DNA of 64,000 nt. Source: Plantibacter sp. Leaf314. GTDB taxonomy: Bacteria > Actinomycetota > Actinomycetes > Actinomycetales > Microbacteriaceae. The stretch spans positions 1 through 64,000 of the forward strand of contig NZ_LMOB01000002.1 in NCBI RefSeq assembly GCF_001423185.1, in the 5' to 3' direction. Of the stretch, positions 58,099-64,000 are shown in pieces. Below the pieces are notes generated by a model. That model was not told the DNA's origin. It saw only the letters and a list, made by a program, of their open reading frames with translations, and searched no databases. Made by a program: the position numbers and the translations under genes. The stretch's first letter is position 1, and every line of letters begins with the position of its first letter.

Positions 58099-58145
58099 CG
58101 GCGACCGGGTGCGGCCCGGCGACCGGGTGCGGCCCGGAGACCGGG
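58099..58145 (+). repeat. 18-bp tandem repeat in intergenic space
   Basis: Two perfect copies of CGGCGACCGGGTGCGGCC (58099-58116 and 58117-58134) plus a partial third (58135-58145). The repeat follows CTCGACAGGCTCGG, a phrase that recurs between genes in many actinobacteria. It lies between a plus and a minus stop. Confidence 0.8.
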
Positions 58146-58166
58146 ACCGCCCGCTGCGTCGGTCGG

Positions 58167-58769
58167 TCAGACGATGTGCGGCTCGGGAAGACCCGTCCGG
58201 AGTTCCATCGGCAGGTGCGCGAGGTCGTTGTGGGTGATGAGGCTCCAGGGACGACCAGCCCGCTGGTGCAGCACCGTGAGGCCGCCGTTGGCCTGGTTGA
58301 TGCTCACCCAGCGCCAGCCCGGGGCCTGCAGGGCCTCGCGGACCAGCCAGCCGATGACGAAGTTGTGCGTGATCAGCAACTCGTGATGGTCACCGCGCTT
58401 CGGTGACAGGAACTCGGCGGCGGCGTCCGCCATCTGCGCTTCGCCCGCCTCCACCTCGGCCTCCGTGATGGACCCGAAGAACGGGTCGAAGGCCGACGGG
58501 GTCTCCGGCGCGCGTCCGCTCGGGACACAGTCGAAGAGCAGGGACGAGGGCTCTGGTGTGACGGCCGGCATCCGCTCAGCGATGATCTGCGCGGTCTCCG
58601 CCGCGCGCTGCAACGGCGAATGCCACGCGGCCGTCATCGGCACCCCGCCGAGCCGTTCGGCGAGGAGCTGAGCCTGCCGCCGGCCACGTGCCGACAGCGG
58701 ACCGTCCGGCAGACCGTGCTCCGCATGCTGTTGCTCGCCGTGTCTGACGAGATAGAGGTAATGGGACAT
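58167..58769 (-). CDS. Histidine phosphatase family protein
   Basis: 200 aa. RHGE (9-12) with the phospho-accepting His10, and the second His in LLITHNFVIGW. Branch members act on sugars, phosphoglycerate or other small phosphates; which is unclear. It starts immediately after the M16 peptidase stop, forming a two-gene operon. Confidence 0.88.
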   Translation of the reverse strand: MSHYLYLVRHGEQQHAEHGLPDGPLSARGRRQAQLLAERLGGVPMTAAWHSPLQRAAETAQIIAERMPAVTPEPSSLLFDCVPSGRAPETPSAFDPFFGSITEAEVEAGEAQMADAAAEFLSPKRGDHHELLITHNFVIGWLVREALQAPGWRWVSINQANGGLTVLHQRAGRPWSLITHNDLAHLPMELRTGLPEPHIV

Positions 58770-60137
58770 TCAACGCACCCCCGCGATGATCGGAGCGAAG
58801 GTGTCCTCGTCGACGGCTCCGACCGCCGACACCGTGATGGGCTGCGCAGCGAGATGCTGCGCGAGCTGCTGGACCTCGTCCTGCCCGACGAGCTGGAGGC
58901 GACGGATGCTCTCGTCGAGGTCGATGAACTCGCCGAGCGTCAGCTCCGCCCGGCCGAGGCGACTCATGCGGGAGTCGGAGTCCTCCAGGGCGAGCGCCGA
59001 GGCGCCGCTCAGCTGGCCGAGGGCCCGCGACAGTTCATCGTCGGTCACACCGTGTTCGGCGAGTCGGTGGAGTTCTGCGAGCATGAGCTCGGCGACCGTC
59101 GCGGCCTTCGCCGTGGAGCAGGCGGCGGCGAGCCCGAAGACCCCCGCGTCCGAATAGCTGCCCGCGAAGGAGTACACGGAGTAGGCGAGGCCACGTCGTT
59201 CCCGGATCTCCTGGAACAGCCGGCTCGACATACCCCCGCCGAGGACGGAGTTGAGCATGCTCATGGCGAACCGTCGCTCGTCGCCCGCGATGAGTCCCTG
59301 TCCGCCGATCTGCAGATGGACCTGCTCCGTGGGTCGGTGCACCACCGACAGCGGTGGTCCGCCGAGGACGGACGCCGCCGCGAGCGTCCGTCGGGGCACC
59401 GGCGCGGCGACCGCGTCCGCAGGCCAACCGGCCTCCACGAGGGCCGCCGAGACCTGCGCGACGAGGGCGTCGTGGTCGACCGCACCGGCCGCCGTCACGA
59501 CGACGTCGTTCGCCCGGTAGTTGGCGCGGTAGTGCGCGAGGACGGCGTCCCGGCCCACCTCGATGATCGACTGCGGCCGACCGCCGATCGGACGCCCGAG
59601 TGGGTGCTCGCCGAGGACCCCCTCGAAGAAGCGCTCGTTGGCGACGTCCCCCGGGTCGTCGTCCATCATGGCGAGTTCCTCGAGGATGACGCCGCGTTCG
59701 TTCTCGAACTCCTCGGGGTCGAGCAGGGAGGAGGTCAGCATGTCGGTGATGACGTCGACCGCCATCGGCAGGTCGCGGTCGCGCACCTTCGCGTAGTAGC
59801 AGGTGTGCTCCTTGGCCGTCAGCGCGTTGTGCTCGCCGCCGACCGCGTCGAACGCGATCGCGATGTCGAGCGCCGACCGCTTGGCCGTGCCCTTGAACAG
59901 CAGGTGCTCGAGGAAGTGCGTCGACCCGAAGGTCGCCGGTCGATCGGCGGTCGCCGGCTGTTCATCACGGGACCCGACGGCCACCCAGTAGCCGATCGTG
60001 GCGCTGCGACTGCCCGGCATGTGCTCGGTCAGGATGCGCAGACCGTTGGGCAGGACCGTGCGTCGGACGAGGGCGTCCCCGGATGCGGTGAACGCGAGCT
60101 CGGGACGAGTGAGCGGAAAGTCGACGGCGGCGTTCAT
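58770..60137 (-). CDS. M16-family zinc metallopeptidase
   Basis: 455 aa. Inverted zinc motif HFLEH (74-78) in the N-terminal half, with the distant Glu in the GGEHNALTAKEHTCYY region, and a second, inactive half (LPxxR-like RERRGLAYSVYS). Related to mitochondrial processing peptidase and PqqL; probably cytoplasmic. ATG at 60137 has -10 TATGGT (60145-60150) 7 nt upstream; the ATG at 60149 sits inside this hexamer and is rejected. Confidence 0.9.
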   Translation of the reverse strand: MNAAVDFPLTRPELAFTASGDALVRRTVLPNGLRILTEHMPGSRSATIGYWVAVGSRDEQPATADRPATFGSTHFLEHLLFKGTAKRSALDIAIAFDAVGGEHNALTAKEHTCYYAKVRDRDLPMAVDVITDMLTSSLLDPEEFENERGVILEELAMMDDDPGDVANERFFEGVLGEHPLGRPIGGRPQSIIEVGRDAVLAHYRANYRANDVVVTAAGAVDHDALVAQVSAALVEAGWPADAVAAPVPRRTLAAASVLGGPPLSVVHRPTEQVHLQIGGQGLIAGDERRFAMSMLNSVLGGGMSSRLFQEIRERRGLAYSVYSFAGSYSDAGVFGLAAACSTAKAATVAELMLAELHRLAEHGVTDDELSRALGQLSGASALALEDSDSRMSRLGRAELTLGEFIDLDESIRRLQLVGQDEVQQLAQHLAAQPITVSAVGAVDEDTFAPIIAGVR

Positions 60138-60207
60138 CGTCCCAACCATACGTCAGGTTCCCGGGCGTCGCGCGCCGGCGTCCGAGCCGGAGCGCCTCGG
60201 GAAGGCG

Positions 60208-61281
60208 TCAGCGCAGGCGTCCGGAGACACGGTCCAGTTCGAGGATCTGCCCGCGGCTCAACCGGACGTCCGCCGCCGCGATGAGCGAGTCGACGTGGGC
60301 CGGCTGTGAGGCGCTCGCGATCGGGGCGACGACGCCCGGACGTGACATGGCCCAGGCGAGGGCGGCCGAAGCGACGGAGCACCGGTTCTCCGCAGCGATC
60401 TCGTCGAGGACGTGCAGAACGCGGAGTCCGCGACGGTGGAGGTGCGTCGCGGCGCGGCTGCCGCGGGTGCTGGGATCGAGGTCGGACCGGCTCCGGTAGC
60501 GCCCCGTGAGGAAGCCGTTCGCGAGCGCGAAGTACGGCAGGACACCGAGGTGCTGCGCCGTCGCGACGAGCGCGAGGGTGCTCTCGTACGGTTCGCGGTG
60601 CATGAGGCTGTAGTGCGTCTCGAGGGCGACGAACTGGGTGAACCCGCTCGCCGAGAGGATCCGTGCCTCCATGAGCCGTTCCGGCGTCGTGTTCGAGGTG
60701 CCGAGGTACCGGACCTTGCCGCTCTCGATGAGCCAGTCGACCGTCCCGAGGCTGTCGGCGAGGGGCACGCTCGGGTCGTCGTCGTGGAAGGACAGCAGGT
60801 CGATGTGGTCGGTCTGCAGGCGCTCGAGGGCCGCTTCGACCGCCCGGATGATGCTCACCGAACCGAGACCGGGGTAATCCGGGTGGCGCCCGATCTTCGT
60901 CGCGACGACCATGTCGTCGCGGTTGCCGCGCTTGCGCATCCAGTTGCCGATGAGGATCTCACTGCGGCCGCCCGCGTAGCTGTCGGCGGTGTCGACCATG
61001 TTGCCGCCAGCGTCGTGGAAACGGTCGAGGATGTCCGTCGTCGTGTCCGGGTCGACCGTCCAGCCGAACACGCTGCCGCCCAGGACGACCGGGAAGACCG
61101 ACAGCTCGGAGTCGCCGATCCTGCGCCTCGGCACGCCGTCGGCGTCGGCACCCTGGACGGGCGTCGGGAACGACGGGTGGGGGACCCGCTGCTCGGGCTG
61201 GGGTGCCGTGTCGTCGCCGACGCCCTCCCCGCTCAACAGCGAACTGCCACGGGTGCTCGACGAGCGCCAGAGGTGTGGCAT
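60208..61281 (-). CDS. Aldo/keto reductase
   Basis: 357 aa. Tetrad residues: Asp in MVDTADSY, Tyr in SYAGGRSE, Lys in VATKIG and His in DLLSFHDDD. C-terminal NADPH-binding PIASASQPAHVDSLIAAADV. The first 48 residues are hydrophilic and unlike the family; GTG at 61134 would give a standard start, but the ATG at 61281 has AGAGGGG upstream. Confidence 0.88.
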   Translation of the reverse strand: MPHLWRSSSTRGSSLLSGEGVGDDTAPQPEQRVPHPSFPTPVQGADADGVPRRRIGDSELSVFPVVLGGSVFGWTVDPDTTTDILDRFHDAGGNMVDTADSYAGGRSEILIGNWMRKRGNRDDMVVATKIGRHPDYPGLGSVSIIRAVEAALERLQTDHIDLLSFHDDDPSVPLADSLGTVDWLIESGKVRYLGTSNTTPERLMEARILSASGFTQFVALETHYSLMHREPYESTLALVATAQHLGVLPYFALANGFLTGRYRSRSDLDPSTRGSRAATHLHRRGLRVLHVLDEIAAENRCSVASAALAWAMSRPGVVAPIASASQPAHVDSLIAAADVRLSRGQILELDRVSGRLR

Positions 61282-61452
61282 CCCCTGCCCCTCTCTCGGT
61301 CCGACCGACCGATGACGCGCTGCACCGCCGGGTTCCGAGCGTTGCGCGAGGTGCCGGTGCTTGTCACCAGGCTAGAGGAGACGGGCGCCTTCCGCGGGAC
61401 GACATCACGCCCGTGTGGCAACTGATTCGTAACGATTCCGGACGGTGCCGGA

Positions 61453-62295
61453 TCACCGCCCGTCGACCGGGGTCCCGGCTCGCGCGAGGACCGAACGAGC
61501 GTGCCGCAGGAGGGGCTCGTCGATCATGCGCCCCTCGTGGCGGAACACCCCGCGCTCCCCCGCCGCGGCCTCGAGGAGCGACCTGGCCGCGGCCACCGTC
61601 CGGGCGTCGGGACGGTAGGCGGCACGGATCGTCGCGACCTGTCCCGGGTGGATGCAGGCCGAGCCGACGAACCCCACGGCGGCGGCGTCCGCGGCCTCCG
61701 CCGCGAGCCCGGCGAGGTCGTCGAGGTCGAGGTGGACCGCATCGACGGCCACCACCCCGGCCGCTCCGGCGGCGAGCAGCACCGACGACCTCGCGTGGCG
61801 CACGACGTCGCGATAGCCGCCGTCGTCGCGGCGGCTGCTCGTACCGCCCAACGACGCGACGAGGTCCTCGGACCCCCACATGAGTCCGACCACCGACGGG
61901 TGTCCGGCGAGCGCCGGGGCGCGCACCACGCCGGCCGCGGTCTCGCAGAGCGCGAGGATGCGGACGCCGGGGATCGCGTCGGCGAGCTCGTCGAGCTGCG
62001 CGGTGGTCTCCGTCTTCGCCAGCATGACGGTCCGGTAGCGGGTGGACGAGACCGCGGCGACGTCGGAGGCGAACTCGTCCGAGCCCACCGGGTCGACGCG
62101 GACGATCGTCCGTGCGGGATCGAGCGGGTGCTCGACGATCGCCCGACGGGCAGCGGGTTTGTCGGCCGGCGCGACGGCGTCCTCGAGGTCGAGGATGACG
62201 GTGTCGGCGCGGTCTGCGGCCTTGGCGAACCGGTCGGGTCGGTCGGCGGGGACGAAGAGGATCGCCGGTCCCAGCGACAGGGATGCCGCGGTCAT
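61453..62295 (-). CDS. CitE-like CoA ester lyase (HpcH/HpaI family)
   Basis: 280 aa TIM-barrel. FVPADRPDRFAKA (phosphate region), metal-binding Glu and Asp in LALCETAAGV and LMWGSEDLVASLGG, C-terminal ACIHPGQVATIRAAY. Order acyl-CoA dehydrogenase-maoC-citE is that of mycobacterial fadE19-Rv2499c-Rv2498c, tied to leucine or short branched acyl-CoA catabolism. ATG overlaps the maoC stop (ATGA). Confidence 0.85.
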   Translation of the reverse strand: MTAASLSLGPAILFVPADRPDRFAKAADRADTVILDLEDAVAPADKPAARRAIVEHPLDPARTIVRVDPVGSDEFASDVAAVSSTRYRTVMLAKTETTAQLDELADAIPGVRILALCETAAGVVRAPALAGHPSVVGLMWGSEDLVASLGGTSSRRDDGGYRDVVRHARSSVLLAAGAAGVVAVDAVHLDLDDLAGLAAEAADAAAVGFVGSACIHPGQVATIRAAYRPDARTVAAARSLLEAAAGERGVFRHEGRMIDEPLLRHARSVLARAGTPVDGR

Positions 62296-62813
62296 CGTGC
62301 GTCCAGGCGGCGGACGAGTGTCGTCCGGGTCGCGGTGGCGACGACGACACCGTCCTGGTTCCGTCCGGTGTGCACGAGCGTGACGAGCCCTTCCCCCGGT
62401 CGTGACGCCGACGGCCGCTTGGCTCGGACCAGTGTCTCGGCGTAGAGCGTGTCCCCATGGTGCATGGGCCGGGGGAAGGCGACCTCCGTGAAGCCGAGGT
62501 TGGCCACGATGGTGCCCTCCGTGAGCTGCGCCACCGAGAGTCCGACGATGGTCGAGAGGGTGAGCATCGAGTTCACGAGTCGCTCGCCGAAGGGTTGCGT
62601 GGCGGACCAGGCGGCGTCGAGGTGCAGCGACTGCCCGTTCATGGTGAGGGTCGAGAAGAGCACGTTGTCCGCTTCGGTGATGGTGCGTCCCGGTCGGTGG
62701 CGGTAGATCGTGCCGACCGCGAACTCCTCGAAGAACAGCCCGCGCTGCTCGACGACCGGGCCGGGACCGTCCTCGGGTCCGTCCTGCGGTGCACGTTCGT
62801 CCGTCATGGTCAT
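62292..62813 (-). CDS. MaoC-like (R)-specific hydratase/dehydratase
   Basis: 173 aa. Hot-dog fold with an early acidic Gly/Pro stretch, FEEFAVGTIYRHRPGRTITEADNVLFST, and VNSMLTLSTIVGLSVAQ. The catalytic Asp/His pair is in the DNVLFSTLTMNGQSLHLD segment. Starts 1 nt after the dehydrogenase stop; a second ATG two codons on is possible. Hydrates an enoyl-CoA in the same path as the lyase. Confidence 0.83.
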   Translation of the reverse strand: MTMTDERAPQDGPEDGPGPVVEQRGLFFEEFAVGTIYRHRPGRTITEADNVLFSTLTMNGQSLHLDAAWSATQPFGERLVNSMLTLSTIVGLSVAQLTEGTIVANLGFTEVAFPRPMHHGDTLYAETLVRAKRPSASRPGEGLVTLVHTGRNQDGVVVATATRTTLVRRLDAR

Positions 62814-62814
62814 C

Positions 62815-63981
62815 TCAGGACGCGAAGCCGAGTTCACGGGCGATGATCATGAGCTGCACCTCGGTGGTGCCCTCACCGATCTCGAGGATCTTCGAGTCGC
62901 GGTAGTGCCTCGCGACCGGGTTCTCGTTGAGGAACCCGTAGCCGCCGAAGATCTGGGTCGCGTCCCGCGCGTTGTCCATGGCGGCCTCCCCGGCGACCAT
63001 CTTGGCGATGGAGGCCTCCATCTTGTACGGCGCTCCGCGGTGCATGCGCGAAGCGGCGTCGTAGTAGGCCTGCCTGGCGGTGTGGACCCGCGCCTGCATC
63101 TTCGCGATCCGGAAGGCGATCCACTGGTTGTCGCCGATCGGGCGCCCGAAGACGACCCGTTCCTTCGCGTAGCGGACGGCCTCCTCGAGGCAGCCCTGGG
63201 CCGCCCCCACCGCGAGGGCGGCGACCGCGATCCGTCCGCCGTCGAGCGCCGACAGGAAGTTGGCGTAGCCACGACCGCGCTCGCCCAGGAGGTTGGCCTC
63301 GGGGACCCGCACGTCGTCGAACACCAGGGGGTGCGTGTCCGAGGTGTGCCAGCCGACCTTGTCGTACGGGGGCAGCGCGGTGAAGCCGGACGTCGGTACC
63401 GGGACGAGGATGGAGGAGAGTTCCTTGGTCACCCGCCCGTCGGCGCGGGTCCGCTCCCCCGTGACCGCTGTGACCGTGACCAGCCGCGTGATCTCGCTGC
63501 CCGAGTTCGTGATGAACTGCTTCGTCCCGTTGATGACCCACTCCCCGTCGACCAGCTGCGCGGTGGTCTCGGTCGCGCCCGCGTCACTGCCGGCTCTGGC
63601 CTCCGTCAGCCCGAAGGCGGCGAGCACCTTCCCGCTCGCGAGCTGCGGGATCCACTCCTCACGCTGTGCGTCGGTGCCGTACAGGTAGATGGGCATGGCG
63701 CCGAGTCCGACGCCGGCCTCGAGGGTGACGCCGATGCTCTGGTCGACACGTCCGAGCTGTTCGACGGCGAGACAGAGGGCGAAGTAGTCCATGCCGCCGC
63801 CGCCAAGCTCCTTCGGGAACGGGAGCCCGAAGAGTCCGAGCTCCCCCATCTGCGCGATGATGTCGTACGGCAGCCGTCGCTCGGTGTCGTACTGGTAGGC
63901 GGCGGGCGCGACGACCTCGTCGGCGAAGGCCTTCACCGTGTCGACGATCCGCTGGTGCTCCGGGCTGAGCTCGGTGTTCAT
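62815..63981 (-). CDS. Acyl-CoA dehydrogenase
   Basis: 388 aa FAD enzyme, short/branched-chain branch (isovaleryl-like). FAD and substrate motifs LTEARAGSDAGA and INGTKQFITNSG, and C-terminal QIFGGYGFLNENPVARHYRDSKI with EGTTEVQ. Likely the fadE19/leucine type by its neighbours. GGAGCACCAGT precedes the ATG; the operon probably begins to the right of the window with carboxylase genes. Confidence 0.9.
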   Translation of the reverse strand: MNTELSPEHQRIVDTVKAFADEVVAPAAYQYDTERRLPYDIIAQMGELGLFGLPFPKELGGGGMDYFALCLAVEQLGRVDQSIGVTLEAGVGLGAMPIYLYGTDAQREEWIPQLASGKVLAAFGLTEARAGSDAGATETTAQLVDGEWVINGTKQFITNSGSEITRLVTVTAVTGERTRADGRVTKELSSILVPVPTSGFTALPPYDKVGWHTSDTHPLVFDDVRVPEANLLGERGRGYANFLSALDGGRIAVAALAVGAAQGCLEEAVRYAKERVVFGRPIGDNQWIAFRIAKMQARVHTARQAYYDAASRMHRGAPYKMEASIAKMVAGEAAMDNARDATQIFGGYGFLNENPVARHYRDSKILEIGEGTTEVQLMIIARELGFAS

Positions 63982-64000
63982 ACTGGTGCTCCGTTCGTGG

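Noticed and set aside
60138-60149. ATG at 60149 as the M16 peptidase start
   Set aside because: It lies within the -10 hexamer TATGGT; the ATG at 60137 has leaderless spacing.

Overview
The window is a gene-dense, strongly GC-rich chromosomal segment from an actinobacterium. It is most likely a member of Microbacteriaceae (Plantibacter/Leifsonia/Curtobacterium-like). The reasons are the conserved block ftsK-pgsA-cinA-clgR-DUF3046-recA-recX-miaB-miaA-dapF-hflX-lexA, GAAC-N4-GTTC LexA boxes, dapA-rnj and infC-rpmI-rplT pairs of actinobacterial type, and many leaderless genes (TANNNT 6-7 nt before ATG/GTG). I see no prophage, insertion sequence, CRISPR array or tRNA. This is housekeeping chromosome rather than an island.

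Layout: 1-415 is the leader of an rRNA operon (minus strand, 16S lies off the left edge) with three tandem promoters. 416-5653: a membrane beta-propeller protein, tyrS, a SatD-like/membrane pair (plus strand) and a 3-methyladenine glycosylase. 5669-12447: arginine genes argC-J-B-D-F-H (no argG or argR), preceded by a possible Arg-rich leader ORF. 12649-15404: a NarL-type two-component system and a small membrane protein. 15414-17003: an HTH-MurA-like fusion with its own palindromic operator. 17073-24184: pheST and a gluABCD-type amino-acid ABC transporter. 24277-26600: an rRNA methyltransferase and infC-rpmI-rplT. 26701-32960: DUF1844, sseB, hisA/hisH/hisB, sufS-sufU and hisC. 33032-34394: the SOS pair LysM division inhibitor/lexA. 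34555-48394: lipoprotein, hflX, methyltransferase, dapF-miaA-miaB, recX-recA, DUF3046, clgR, cinA-pgsA-ftsK. 48472-51949: GNAT and a MacAB-like exporter. 52097-57568: rnj-dapA, OsmC, an epimerase and dapB. 57616-61281: GNAT, histidine phosphatase, M16 peptidase and aldo/keto reductase. 61453-63981: citE-like/maoC/acyl-CoA dehydrogenase, the tail of a leucine-type catabolic operon.

Themes: amino-acid supply (Arg, His, Phe/Tyr charging, Lys/DAP, Glu uptake), translation (infC, L20, L35, two aminoacyl-tRNA synthetases, tRNA modification), the SOS response (lexA, recA, division inhibitor, all with LexA boxes), and envelope/cell division (ftsK, pgsA, dapA/B/F). The best leads beyond ordinary annotation are: the HTH-MurA fusion with a 9+4+9 operator over its leaderless promoter; the Arg-rich leaderless ORF before argC; a GlnR-like site before the glutamate transporter; tandem hairpins in the leader of the SOS division inhibitor; a structured leader and ATC start for infC; and back-to-back leaderless promoters sharing the same bases.
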